DNA of 49,640 nt from Oscillatoria sp. HE19RPO (GTDB lineage Bacteria; Cyanobacteriota; Cyanobacteriia; Cyanobacteriales; Laspinemataceae), in contig NZ_JAMXOT010000103.1 in assembly GCF_024220515.1 (NCBI RefSeq), positions 1-49,640 of the forward strand. Reading direction: 5' to 3'. Shown here piece after piece: positions 9,696 through 18,465 of the stretch. Every line of letters begins with the position of its first letter. Positions within the stretch are counted from its first letter, which is position 1. The position numbers and the translations under genes were made by a program. Below the pieces are notes generated by a model. The model was not told where the DNA came from, ran no database searches, and worked only from the letters and a program-made list of their open reading frames with translations.

Positions 9696-10742
9696 ATGAA
9701 AGCACAGGTTTTTAGAGGCGTCAATCAACTCAGTTATGAAGACATCCCCCTGCCAGAACTCGCTTCTGATGAGGTTTTGGTACAAGTACGGGTGGTGGGG
9801 CTATGTCAATCGGATATTAAAAAAATTCGGTATCCACTCTATGAACCCCCGCGAATTTTTGGACATGAAACGGCGGGGGTCATTTCTGCGGTGGGAGAGG
9901 CGGTAACAGGATGGCAAGTTGGACAGCGGGTGGTGGTGATGCATCATATCCCCTGTATGCACTGCACTTATTGCTTGAATGAAAACTTTTCTATGTGTGA
10001 GGTTTATAAAAATATCACCACTACGGCGGGATTTGCCCCTAGTGGCGGTGGATTTGCCGAATATGTGAAGGTCCCTGGACACATTGTCCGGAATGGGGGG
10101 CTGATTCCCATTCCTGATTCTGTTACCTTTGAGCAAGCGAGTTTTGTGGAACCGACAAACTGCTGCTTAAAAGCGGTGAAAAAGGCCCGAGTGGAGCCAG
10201 GACAGACCGTGTTAATTACGGGTGCGGGTCCCATCGGACTGATGTTTGTGATGCTGGTAAAATATTTTGGTGCGAGGGCGATCGCCACGGATTTGCTCCC
10301 CTCTCGCTTAGAAAAAGCCTTGGAATTAGGGGCAGAAGCAGCGTTTGATGCTCGTAACCCAGACTTAGCCAGTCAGGTGAAAGAACAAACGGGGGGAATG
10401 GGAGTGGATACGAGTATCTTGGCAGTTCCAAGCGAAAAAGCCTTTTTCCAAGCCCTAGACTGTACCCGCAAAGGGGGGAAAATTCTATTTTTTGCCGAAT
10501 TTCCCGATGAGGTGGAAATTCCAATTAATCCCAATATTTTATATCGCCGTGAAATTGACTTGATGGGAAGCTACAGTTCCAGCTATCGAGTTCAAGGGTT
10601 AGCGACAGATATTGTCTTTAATAAAAGGATTGATGTGGATAAATTGGTGAGTGATAAATATCCACTCAAGGAATTAGCCTCTGCGGTGGAAAGAGCAGTT
10701 CAGCCGACATCGGAGACTTACAAAATTTTGCTCTATCCGTAA
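9696..10742 (+). CDS. Zinc-dependent alcohol/polyol dehydrogenase (MDR superfamily)
   Basis: Medium-chain dehydrogenase of 348 residues that oxidises an alcohol or polyol with NAD(P). Catalytic zinc ligands are Cys37 (GLCQSD), His57-Glu58 (FGHETAG) and Glu152 (VEPTNC). The structural zinc site is Cys87, Cys90, Cys93 and Cys101. The Rossmann motif GAGPIG is at 176-181, and an Asp at the end of the second strand (ATDLLPSR) favours NAD. It resembles sorbitol and threonine dehydrogenase-like proteins, but the substrate cannot be named. It appears monocistronic and is followed by a strong hairpin at 10771. Confidence 0.85.
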   Translation: MKAQVFRGVNQLSYEDIPLPELASDEVLVQVRVVGLCQSDIKKIRYPLYEPPRIFGHETAGVISAVGEAVTGWQVGQRVVVMHHIPCMHCTYCLNENFSMCEVYKNITTTAGFAPSGGGFAEYVKVPGHIVRNGGLIPIPDSVTFEQASFVEPTNCCLKAVKKARVEPGQTVLITGAGPIGLMFVMLVKYFGARAIATDLLPSRLEKALELGAEAAFDARNPDLASQVKEQTGGMGVDTSILAVPSEKAFFQALDCTRKGGKILFFAEFPDEVEIPINPNILYRREIDLMGSYSSSYRVQGLATDIVFNKRIDVDKLVSDKYPLKELASAVERAVQPTSETYKILLYP

Positions 10743-10770
10743 GGGTTATCTGAAGGAAATCAGTCTCTCA

Positions 10771-10802
10771 ATGTAGGGGCGATTCGCGAATCGCCCCTAC
10801 AT
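10771..10802 (+). terminator. Perfect hairpin of the GTAGGGGCG repeat family, terminator-like
   Basis: A perfect 32-base palindrome (arms ATGTAGGGGCGATTCG and its complement) followed by TTTTT. It may terminate the dehydrogenase transcript. The same core, GTAGGGGCG, recurs at 4367, 45334 and at the right edge of the window, so it is also a dispersed repeat. Confidence 0.6.
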
Positions 10803-10884
10803 TTTTATGGCGATATTTCCCGGGGGATATGAAGCGGCCAATTATCATAGGAATTAAAACTGTAGTCGCGATCGGTGAGGTATC

Positions 10885-11688
10885 ATGTCTGCTTCTCAAA
10901 TTGCATTGACAGAACCGACGGAGATTCCCCTTCCACCCACCCAAGATGAACTGCCCTGTGATGACGGTGTACCAATGGAAACCCTGCGGCATAAACTGCA
11001 AATGGATTTATTGGTTGACCCCCTGTGGACTTGGTTGAAAGACCGGGATGCCTTTGTGGGGGGCAATATGTTTGTTTACTATAGTCTCGCCCAAGTGCGC
11101 GATCGCGATTTCAAAGGTCCTGATGTTTTCGCAGTCCTAGACGTACCTCGCGGCGAACGTAAAAGCTGGGTCCTTTGGGAAGAAGGAAAAGGGCCCGATG
11201 TGGTCATTGAGCTATTGTCCACCAGTACCGCCAAACAGGACAAAACCCAGAAAAAGCAGATTTACCAAAATCAGATGCGGGTCACCGAGTATTTTTGGTA
11301 CGACCCCTACAATCCCGAAGATTGGGCCGGGTTTGTCTTAACAAAAGGAGTCTATGAACCCTTGGCAGCAGACGAACAAGGACGGTTACTCAGCCAAAAA
11401 CTTGGATTGGCCCTTGTCCGGTGGTCCGGACAGTACCGGGATGTAGAGACTGTTTGGCTACGCTGGGCCACTTTAGACGGAGAATTACTGCCTTCTAAAG
11501 ATGAACTGGCTGAAACCGAACACCAACGGGCCGAAACCGAGCGCCAACGGGCTGAAACTGAGCGTGAACGGGCTGAAACTGAGCGTGAACGGGCTGAAAC
11601 TGAGCGTGAACGGGCTGAACGAGCCGAACAACGAGCGCAGGAGTTAGCAGAACAGTTACGGGCGATCGGTATAGAACCGAATCCATAA
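10885..11688 (+). CDS. Uma2-family (DUF820) putative endonuclease with repeat tail
   Basis: 267-residue protein of the Uma2/DUF820 family, a PD-(D/E)XK-fold group greatly expanded in cyanobacteria and often found near mobile elements; its cellular role is unknown. The core motif is GPDVVIELLSTSTAKQDKTQ with KKQIYQ after it, preceded by GPDVFAVLDVP, giving the acidic and lysine residues of the nuclease site. The C-terminal 50 residues are a charged helix of AETERQR/AETERER repeats encoded by 21-base near-tandem units at about 11508-11613, likely a coiled coil. A terminator hairpin follows. Confidence 0.85.
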   Translation: MSASQIALTEPTEIPLPPTQDELPCDDGVPMETLRHKLQMDLLVDPLWTWLKDRDAFVGGNMFVYYSLAQVRDRDFKGPDVFAVLDVPRGERKSWVLWEEGKGPDVVIELLSTSTAKQDKTQKKQIYQNQMRVTEYFWYDPYNPEDWAGFVLTKGVYEPLAADEQGRLLSQKLGLALVRWSGQYRDVETVWLRWATLDGELLPSKDELAETEHQRAETERQRAETERERAETERERAETERERAERAEQRAQELAEQLRAIGIEPNP

Positions 11689-11703
11689 CCCCGTCATCCA
11701 AAG

Positions 11704-11723
11704 AAGCCCGCTTAGGCGGGCTT
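11704..11723 (+). terminator. Hairpin terminator after the Uma2-family gene
   Basis: Arms AAGCCCGC and GCGGGCTT with a four-base loop, starting 15 bases after the stop codon. Only a weak T-run follows (CTTTAGC), so it is a probable rather than certain terminator. Confidence 0.6.
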
Positions 11724-11755
11724 TAGCATTCAAAAGTTCTGGGATTTTTTTGTGG

Positions 11756-11921
11756 CCCATTACCGCCGACAATTGCTCAGATTTGTGTAGAATTACCAGA
11801 GCATTACCGCGATCCACAAGTTCGACTGATAATTGCCACGGCGATCGCATATCATGCCTCTTTGATGTGCTCAGACAGCAAGTTCAAACAATCTGCAGAA
11901 CTCGACGGTAAGTTATTTTGA
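11756..11921 (+). pseudogene. Remnant of a PIN-domain toxin (VapC C-terminal half)
   Basis: Reading from 11772 gives IAQICVELPEHYRDP, then LIIATAIAYHASLMCSDSKF, ending in LDGKLF and a stop at 11919-11921. This is the C-terminal third of a PIN/VapC protein, with the RDP, IATAIAY and SDSKF motifs. The preceding bases 11756-11770 encode PITAD in a frame shifted by one base, which fits the family sequence just before IAQIC. No start and no N-terminal half are present, so it is a decayed fragment. No antitoxin partner is visible. Confidence 0.7.
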
Positions 11922-12245
11922 CGGGACATTTGTTTGGACGTCGATTCTTAATCTTTTTTATGATAGGCTTTGAAAAATTGCCCCTGAGTGCCAAAAAAAT
12001 CTGAGCGATCGCCTAGAGTGAACAAAGGCGATCGCCTGCGAAGCCCTCTGTGTCCTTCTAGCAACTAGCGGAGGGGGTTTTAACCCCCGTCAGGTGTTGC
12101 ATTCACCCCAGGCGATCGCCCCAGGATCGAGACAATCTCGGCCCGATCGCCTGCTCCAGAAGAGGAACCTTTCCAAGTAACCTCTGTCTGGAACAACGCA
12201 ACGTAAATTTACTCCTTTAAGAAAATCATTATCACTGCAAATCCC
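11922..12245. promoter_or_regulatory. Intergenic leader of the polysaccharide locus
   Basis: About 320 bases with several GCGATCGC sites and one perfect 16-base hairpin GGGGGTTTTAACCCCC at 12073-12088. The promoter of wbpA should lie here, but I see no confident box. No ORF of substance is present. Confidence 0.4.
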
Positions 12246-15011
12246 ATGAGTCAAACGCCTCCAGTCTTACTGACCCTGCAAGAAAAAATTAAGGATCGCA
12301 CTGCTATGGTGGGGGTGGTGGGTCTGGGATATGTGGGCTTGCCTTTTGCCGTGGAAAAAGCCAAAGTGGGCTTTCGAGTGCTGGGCATTGAGCAGAACCC
12401 CAGGCGCGCTCAACAAGTCAATCAAGGGGATAATTATATTGGCGATGTCCAAGATGAAGAATTAAAACAGGTGGTCTCTAGCGGTCATTTGCAAGCCGTC
12501 TCAAGTTTTGACCGCGTGGCAGAAATGGATGTGATTGTCATCTGCGTCCCCACCCCCCTGACTAAGAATCTCACCCCGAATTTAAGTTATATCGAAAGCG
12601 TTACGGAACAAATTTCTGAGCGGCTCAGACCAGGGCAGCTTGTGACGTTGGAATCAACCACTTATCCAGGAACCACTGATGAGGTGATGCGACCTCTGCT
12701 GGAGAAAACCAGCGGTTTGCAACAGGGACAAGATTTCTTTTTGGCCCATTCTCCGGAACGGGTGGACCCTGGGAATCAGCGCTATACCACGAAGAATACG
12801 AATAAAGTGGTTGGGGCTTCTGACCCCCATTCTTTGGCGGTGGCAACCCTGTTTTATGAACAGACCATAGAAACCGTCGTGCCCGTGAGTAGTGCTAAGG
12901 CAGCAGAACTGGTGAAGGTGTTTGAGAATACCTTTCGGGCGGTGAATATTGCCTTGGTGAATGAGTTGGCGCTGTTGTGCGATCGCCTGGAGTTAAATGT
13001 TTGGGAAGTCTTAGATGCGGCGAATACTAAACCTTTTGGGATTATGCCGTTTTATCCGGGGCCTGGGGTAGGGGGACACTGTCTCGTGGGAACAGAACAG
13101 GTCCGCTATCGCTGGTATCAAGATAATGGGGTGATTGCACTAGAAGCCCTCTATCAACGAGTACAAGAACGCAGCGAGCGCGTATTTTATCATCTCGGAG
13201 GCGCTTTTCTGCGACCCGAAGGACTCGAAGTGCTCTCCATTGATTTAGAAACGGGGGAACAAGGATGGAAACCCGTTAGCTATTTATTTGCTAGAGAATA
13301 TGAGGGGACATTGGTTAAAGTCGAAACGAGCGATCGCCGTCAACTGACGGTAACCGATCGCCACCCAATGCTTGTTCATGAAGCGGATCGCTTGCAAGTT
13401 CGAGAGGCGATCGCGTTAACCCCGGGAGACATGGTTCCCCTGGTGCATCAAGCGACAGCAGATGATTTAGAGGAACCAGAGTCCATTGAAGTCATTCCCC
13501 TCTTACCCGAACAATTGGCTCAAAAAGTACGAGTCAAACATCCCCAAGGGTGGGAGGAACTCAAGGATTATCTCAAACCACTGCTTCATGAAAAAACCCG
13601 TGATGTTCTGCGCGACAACAGTCTCCCTTCAAGTACATGGAAAAAACTGCCTGACCATCTGCGCGGAAACCCTGAGCAATTCAGTCTTGTCACTGGCCGG
13701 GGTCCTTCTTTTTCTAGTTTTCCTGCGGTGATTCCAGTCAACGAAAGTCTGGCTCGATTGCTGGGGTATTATTTGAGTGAAGGCTGTATTACTGAAGAGA
13801 AAACCGGGAATTTACGGATGCGCTTTACCTTCAATCGGGATGAGCGAGAATACTTGCAAGATGTCCGCGATTTGCTGTCCGAACTGGGTTTAAGTTGTAG
13901 CGAGTACAACGACCCTCAGTGGCATTCTACAACCCTGAAAGTTAAAGGTTGGCTTCTGGCTTGGTTTTTCCGGGATATTCTCCGAACAGGAACTGATGCT
14001 TACACCATGAGAATTCCCGATCCAATTATGGCGGGGGGTGAAGCGATTCGCACGGAAGTCTTAAAAGGATTATTTCGCGGAGATGGTGATGTTCATGTCC
14101 GGTGTGGCCAGCAGACTTATCGGACAAATGGCGTAGTTCAGACCTATGAAAACAATAGCGGCACAGTAGGTTTCTTTAGTAGCAGTCCCGAATTATTTGA
14201 ACAAGTTATTTTGCTCCTGCAAGAATTAGGACTCACGCCCTATCGAAAAAAAGATAAACCTCAATTACGGTTTAAATCCCACAGGGATTTAGACCGTTTA
14301 GAAAGCTGGTTTTTAGGAGAGAAGGCGCAGAAATTGGCTCGTTTACGATTAAGTCGAAAACGTCACCTTGCGAGTAAACGGCCACAGGTGAATCAACTGT
14401 ATGCTGTCGCTCAAATTCACTCCGTGACGCCTTTTGCTGCCAAAACTCCTGTTTATAGTGTGGAAGTCGCAGAAACACATACTTTTGCCGCGACTACTGG
14501 GGTGTATGTCCATAACTGCATCCCCTTGGACCCTCATTACCTGGAATGGAAGGCCAAAGAGCATAATTTTGAGACCCATTTTATTGCTCTGGCAGGGGAA
14601 GTGAACCGGAAAATGCCGGAGTTTGTGCGCGAGAAGGTGGGGCGGGTGTTGAATCGGATTGGAAAAGCACCCTCGCGATCGCAGGTTTTGGTGATTGGGG
14701 CTGCCTATAAAAAGGATATCAGCGATTGGCGTGAGTCTCCCGCCATTGCCATTATGGAGTTGCTGTTAAAAGATGGCGTCAATCTGACTTATCATGACCC
14801 CTACGTTCCTGAGATTCAAGTCAGTGGGCATCATTTAGAATCGGTGGAACTGACTCAAGGGGCGATCGGTGATGTGGATTTAGTGATTATTGCCACCGAC
14901 CATAGCAAAATAGATTATCTTGATGTGGTGGAAAAGGCTCAGGCGGTACTCGATACCAGAGGAGTGACGCGCCATTTACGTTGCAATCAAGAAAAGGTGA
15001 CATTACTGTGA
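12246..15011 (+). CDS. wbpA: UDP-N-acetylglucosamine 6-dehydrogenase (WbpA-like) interrupted by an intein
   Basis: Nucleotide-sugar dehydrogenase expected to oxidise UDP-GlcNAc to UDP-GlcNAcA, the first step towards ManNAc3NAcA-type sugars. Residues 1-278 are the N-terminal half with the NAD motif GLGYVGLPFA and the VPTPLT segment. Residues 279-757 are an intein (annotated separately). Residues 758-921 are the C-terminal half, starting CIPLDPHYLEW and containing GAAYKKDISDWRESPA. Removing the intein leaves 442 residues, the normal length, and joins GPGVGGH to CIPLDP, restoring the catalytic cysteine motif. The enzyme should be inactive until splicing. It overlaps the wbpB start by 4 bases (GTGA). 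Confidence 0.92.
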   Translation: MSQTPPVLLTLQEKIKDRTAMVGVVGLGYVGLPFAVEKAKVGFRVLGIEQNPRRAQQVNQGDNYIGDVQDEELKQVVSSGHLQAVSSFDRVAEMDVIVICVPTPLTKNLTPNLSYIESVTEQISERLRPGQLVTLESTTYPGTTDEVMRPLLEKTSGLQQGQDFFLAHSPERVDPGNQRYTTKNTNKVVGASDPHSLAVATLFYEQTIETVVPVSSAKAAELVKVFENTFRAVNIALVNELALLCDRLELNVWEVLDAANTKPFGIMPFYPGPGVGGHCLVGTEQVRYRWYQDNGVIALEALYQRVQERSERVFYHLGGAFLRPEGLEVLSIDLETGEQGWKPVSYLFAREYEGTLVKVETSDRRQLTVTDRHPMLVHEADRLQVREAIALTPGDMVPLVHQATADDLEEPESIEVIPLLPEQLAQKVRVKHPQGWEELKDYLKPLLHEKTRDVLRDNSLPSSTWKKLPDHLRGNPEQFSLVTGRGPSFSSFPAVIPVNESLARLLGYYLSEGCITEEKTGNLRMRFTFNRDEREYLQDVRDLLSELGLSCSEYNDPQWHSTTLKVKGWLLAWFFRDILRTGTDAYTMRIPDPIMAGGEAIRTEVLKGLFRGDGDVHVRCGQQTYRTNGVVQTYENNSGTVGFFSSSPELFEQVILLLQELGLTPYRKKDKPQLRFKSHRDLDRLESWFLGEKAQKLARLRLSRKRHLASKRPQVNQLYAVAQIHSVTPFAAKTPVYSVEVAETHTFAATTGVYVHNCIPLDPHYLEWKAKEHNFETHFIALAGEVNRKMPEFVREKVGRVLNRIGKAPSRSQVLVIGAAYKKDISDWRESPAIAIMELLLKDGVNLTYHDPYVPEIQVSGHHLESVELTQGAIGDVDLVIIATDHSKIDYLDVVEKAQAVLDTRGVTRHLRCNQEKVTLL
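13080..14516 (+). other. Intein with LAGLIDADG-type homing endonuclease domain, inside wbpA
   Basis: 479-residue protein intron. It starts with Cys1 (CLVGTEQVRYRW) and ends VYVHN, with penultimate His478 and Asn479; the first extein residue after it is Cys, as required for class 1 splicing. Block B is TVTDRHPML (TxxH at intein residues 92-95), and block F is YSVEVAETHTFA. Between them lies a dodecapeptide endonuclease domain with LLGYYLSEG (227-235) and LKGLFRGDG (328-336), both keeping the acidic residue, so homing activity may be intact. The insertion point is the catalytic Cys of the host enzyme, a highly conserved site and so a favourable homing target. Confidence 0.94.
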
Positions 15012-16033
15012 GTGCAGGGAAAACAACTATTCAATTGGCGGTGGTGGGTTGCGGTTATTGGGGCAAAAATTTGGTTCGCAATTTTGCTCAGTTAAAAGCG
15101 TTACGTTGGCTTTGCGATAAGAATGAGATGGCACTTCAGGCTCAGGCTCAGTTATATCCAGAAATTAGCGTAACTCAGGATTTTGACGAAATCTTGAAAA
15201 ATCCGGAGATTCAAGCGGTAGTTCTGGCGACTCCCGCCGCGATGCATTATGCCCAAGTGAAGCAGGCGATTTTGTCAGGGAAGGATGTATTTGTGGAAAA
15301 GCCCTTGGCCCTCCGCTACAAAGAGGGACAGGAGTTGGTAGAACTGGCTCAGAGTCGCGGTTCTATTCTGATGGTGGGGCATATTCTGGAATATCACCCT
15401 GCTGTGACTTTGTTGAAGGATTTGGTGCAGCGGCAGGAGTTGGGCAAGCTGTTGTACATTTATTCCAATCGTCTCAATTTGGGAAAAGTTCGCCAGGAAG
15501 AAAATATTCTCTGGAGTTTTGCTCCCCATGATATTGCGGTTATTTCTAGTTTAATTGGAGCCGAACCCACGGTGGTGACGGCATCGGGGGGGACGTATCT
15601 GCAATCGGGTATTGCTGATGTGACGGTGACGAATTTGGTGTTTGAGCAGGAAGTGAGGGCCCATATTTTTGTGAGTTGGCTGCATCCTTATAAGGAGCAA
15701 AAACTGGTGGTGATTGGCGATCGCAAAATGGCGGTTTTTGATGATACGGCCAAGGAAGGTAAGCTAAAAATTTATGATAAGGGTATTGAGTGGGAAGGGG
15801 GGTTGCCTATTCCGCGTCAAACCGCAGAAACTACTTTATTTTTGGCAGAGAAAGAACCCTTGCGTCTGGAATGTCAGCATTTTCTGGATTGTGTTGCTAC
15901 TCGTCAACAACCCCTGACTGATGGTCATAGTGCTTTGAAAGTGCTGAAAATTCTGGAGGCCAGCGAGCGATCGTTGCAGAACGGGGGTGTGCCAGTGTCT
16001 TTAGATGAAGTAGAGAAGAGTGTGCTGGTATGA
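15008..16033 (+). CDS. wbpB: Gfo/Idh/MocA oxidoreductase, UDP-GlcNAcA 3-dehydrogenase (WbpB-like)
   Basis: NAD-dependent sugar oxidoreductase expected to oxidise C3 of UDP-GlcNAcA, giving the 3-keto sugar used by the WbpE aminotransferase. With the GTG start at 15008 it has 341 residues and begins with VVGCGYWGKN, the NAD-binding motif. The catalytic EKPLALR motif is at about residue 97. The C-terminal half has the GHILEYHPA and SFAPHDIAV segments typical of WbpB/WlbA. A TTG at 14981 would extend it by nine residues, but the GTGA overlap with wbpA is more convincing. It is followed by wbpD with an ATGA overlap. Confidence 0.88.
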   Translation: MSAGKTTIQLAVVGCGYWGKNLVRNFAQLKALRWLCDKNEMALQAQAQLYPEISVTQDFDEILKNPEIQAVVLATPAAMHYAQVKQAILSGKDVFVEKPLALRYKEGQELVELAQSRGSILMVGHILEYHPAVTLLKDLVQRQELGKLLYIYSNRLNLGKVRQEENILWSFAPHDIAVISSLIGAEPTVVTASGGTYLQSGIADVTVTNLVFEQEVRAHIFVSWLHPYKEQKLVVIGDRKMAVFDDTAKEGKLKIYDKGIEWEGGLPIPRQTAETTLFLAEKEPLRLECQHFLDCVATRQQPLTDGHSALKVLKILEASERSLQNGGVPVSLDEVEKSVLV

Positions 16034-16611
16034 GCAATTATTTTGTTCATCAATCTGCTTATGTGGATGAAGGGGCTGAGATTGGTGAAGGCAGCAAAAT
16101 TTGGCATTTTTCCCATGTCATGGGCAAGTCTAAGATTGGAGAACATTGCATTTTGGGGCAGAATGTCTTTGTCGCCAATCAGGTAACCGTTGGGAATTAT
16201 TGCAAAATTCAGAATAATGTTTCCCTTTATGAGGGGGTGATTCTGGAGGATTATGTGTTTTGTGGTCCCAGCATGGTCTTTACCAATGTTAAAACCCCCC
16301 GTTGCGAGTTCCCTCGGAATACCAGCAGCGATTATGCTACGACTTGGGTGAAGCGGGGGGCCAGTATTGGTGCAAATGCCACGATTGTTTGTGGGGTGAC
16401 CCTCCATGAATGTGCTTTTGTGGCGGCGGGTGCAGTGGTGACTAAGGATGTCCCTGCTTATGCGATGGTGGCTGGGGTTCCCGCGAAAATTATGGGCTGG
16501 ATGAGTGCCTATGGGGATGTGTTGGAATTTGATGCAGAGGGTTTGGCTGTTGATTCCCAAGGGGTGAAGTATCAGAGAATTTCTGGACTCGAAGTGAAAA
16601 GGATAGATTAG
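16030..16611 (+). CDS. wbpD: Sugar N-acetyltransferase (WbpD/WlbB-like), left-handed beta-helix
   Basis: Acetylates the 3-amino group of the UDP-GlcNAc3NA intermediate using acetyl-CoA. The 193-residue protein is made of hexapeptide repeats (for example IGEGSKIWHFSHVMG, IGEHCILGQNVFVAN, IGANATIVCGVTL) that form a left-handed beta-helix trimer. The end of the helix, VPAYAMVAGVPAKIMGWM, is typical of this family. It overlaps wbpB by ATGA, so wbpA-wbpB-wbpD are a coupled unit. The next pathway gene, wbpE, is displaced 2.5 kb downstream by a TnpB element and a toxin-antitoxin pair. Confidence 0.9.
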   Translation: MSNYFVHQSAYVDEGAEIGEGSKIWHFSHVMGKSKIGEHCILGQNVFVANQVTVGNYCKIQNNVSLYEGVILEDYVFCGPSMVFTNVKTPRCEFPRNTSSDYATTWVKRGASIGANATIVCGVTLHECAFVAAGAVVTKDVPAYAMVAGVPAKIMGWMSAYGDVLEFDAEGLAVDSQGVKYQRISGLEVKRID

Positions 16612-16899
16612 AAACATTTAGCCAGAGAGCAATGATTTAGTCGGAGATTTGCTGGACATCTTAGGACAATAAAGCATAATACTCAAGAAGATTTGCCACT
16701 CAATAATGGATATATAGAGGTTCGGTGGACTCATGAGGTACGTTGCAAAGCCCTCGGATGTTCTGGGCCGCCGACGGTTTGGGGCTGCCATCGCGGTACC
16801 ATAGAAAGATGAGAAACGCTATACAATTAAACCCCAAACCATGCCAAATTTCGTACTCCCACAAACTCAAGAAAGTCGGATTTATGGTATGATGAAATC
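16612..16899. other. Intergenic, left part of the TnpB element
   Basis: 288 bases with no recognised gene. The boundary of the IS element is not defined by eye; a change of character around 16800 (AAACGCTATACAATTAAACC) may mark the left end. No TnpA gene is present. Confidence 0.3.
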
Positions 16900-18081
16900 A
16901 TGCCTTACAAAGCCTTCCGTACCAAACTAAAACTCAATGACCGTCAAGCTACCTTGATGGCCAAACACGCGGGATATGCTCGGTTCGTGTTTAATTGGGG
17001 ATTACACTTATGGAGGTCAGCCTATGAAGAGGGACTCAAGCCTAACGTTAACTCTATCAAAAAGGTTTTTACGAATTATGTAAAACCTCAATATCCTTGG
17101 ATGTCTGAATTGTCTTCTAGAGTTTATCAATATGCCTTTATTAATCTAGGCGATGCCTTTAAGCGCTTCTTTAAGGGAATAAGCAGTTATCCTAAATTTA
17201 AGAAAAAAGGCCACCATGATAGCTTTACGCTGGACAATTGCGGCAAACCATTTAAGCTGTCAGGAACTCGCCATAAGCTGCCTTTTGTGGGCTGGGTTTC
17301 TACATTTGAGGCTCTACCCGAAAGTTGGGTTAAGAAAGTTACTATAACGCGCCACGCTGGGGACTGGTATATTAGCTTTTTCGTAGAAATTCCCCAAGAA
17401 ATTACACCTAAATGTCGAGAAAGAATCGGAGTTGACCTAGGAATTAATACTTTAGCGACGGCTAGCGATGGGACAAAATTCTCTAATCCCAAGGCATATA
17501 AAGCAGCCCGCAAAAAACTAGCTCGATTACAACGTCATTTAAGTCGCAAGGTCAAAGGGTCGAAAAATCGGGCAAAATGCCTCTTAAAAGTCCAAAAGCT
17601 ACATCAAAGGGTAGCAAATATTCGGCGGGACACCATTCATAAAATCACTACTTTTTTGGCTAAGAACCACAGCCAAGTAGTCATTGAAGATTTGAATGTG
17701 TCAGGGATGTTGAAAAATCATTGTTTGGCCGGTTCTATCGCTGATGCCTCATTTTATGAGTTCCGTCGGCAACTAGCTTACAAGGTAGAACGCTATGGTT
17801 CAAATTTGATTATTGCCGATAGATTTTATCCATCAAGTCAACTCTGTTCTAATTGCCACCATCGACAAAAAATGCCCGTAGTCCGTCGGACTTTTGAATG
17901 TCAGAACTGTGGTCTGAAGATTGATAGAGATTTGAATGCGAGCATAACGTTAGAAAAATCGCCGGGTTCCGACGATTACACTTGTGGACGGGGTGCTGCC
18001 GACAGTCCCGGACGAAGCAAGAAATCAACATCAATATCCGGCTATGTCCGGGTTTGTGTAAGTTTTATAGAGCAGACATAA
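16900..18081 (+). mobile_element. tnpB: Stand-alone TnpB (IS200/IS605-type, IS1341-like) RNA-guided nuclease gene
   Basis: 393-residue TnpB, an RNA-guided DNA nuclease of IS200/IS605-type transposons and ancestor of Cas12. The RuvC catalytic residues are present: Asp179 (IGVDLGINTLA), Glu263 (VVIEDLNVSGM) and Asp344 (IDRDLNASITL). A zinc finger sits between the last two: Cys316, Cys319, Cys334, Cys337. The N-terminal helix-turn-helix-like part is MPYKAFRTKLKLNDRQATLM. No TnpA transposase is adjacent, so movement would need one in trans. The guide RNA normally covers the 3' end of tnpB and the element's right end, here about 17950-18110. The element sits between wbpD and wbpE. Confidence 0.88.
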
Positions 18082-18231
18082 GATGAGCAATAGCTGACTA
18101 GATGATTAATATAGCCACCCTAAATTATTTTTCAGTGGGCCCTCACCCGTCATCCCTCTCCCAGAAGGGAAAAGGGGAGCCGAGCTTTATGTAAAATTGA
18201 TTTAGACTGGCTATATATGGGAGGAATACAA
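18082..18231. repeat. Intergenic with a cyanobacterial filler repeat
   Basis: Contains CCCTCACCCGTCATCCCTCT and AAGGGAAAAGGGGAGCC, a common dispersed cyanobacterial repeat forming an imperfect hairpin. GGAGGAA at 18219-18225 is the ribosome site of the next gene. Confidence 0.45.
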
Positions 18232-18465
18232 ATGAATCAGCGAACTTTACAATTAAGTTTTCCCAACACAATTGAACAAAGTGATGAAGAGTTACGATTA
18301 TTGATTGCCGCAAAATTATATGAAAATGGGACATTAACATCAGGTCAAGCAGCGGAGTTAGCAGGGTTAAGTAAAAGAGCATTTATTGAAGCGATCGGCA
18401 ATTACAATGTCTCAATTTTTAGTGGATTAGTTGCCGATTTAGAAGCGGACATTCAAAATGCCTAA
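18232..18465 (+). CDS. UPF0175-family antitoxin
   Basis: 77-residue protein of the UPF0175 family, usually the antitoxin next to a DUF3368 PIN-like toxin. The sequence has LRLLIAAKLYENGTLTSGQA, then AELAGLSKRAFIEAIG, a helix-turn-helix typical of this family, so it probably also autoregulates the operon. The ATG at 18232 is chosen because GGAGGAA lies seven bases upstream; an in-frame ATG at 18217 lacks one. The stop overlaps the toxin start by 8 bases. Confidence 0.85.
   Translation: MNQRTLQLSFPNTIEQSDEELRLLIAAKLYENGTLTSGQAAELAGLSKRAFIEAIGNYNVSIFSGLVADLEADIQNA

Noticed and set aside
16640-16760. Possible gene fragment reading NTQEDLPLNNGYIEVRWTHE
   Set aside because: Reads like protein for about 20 residues, but no family could be recognised and the surroundings do not support it.
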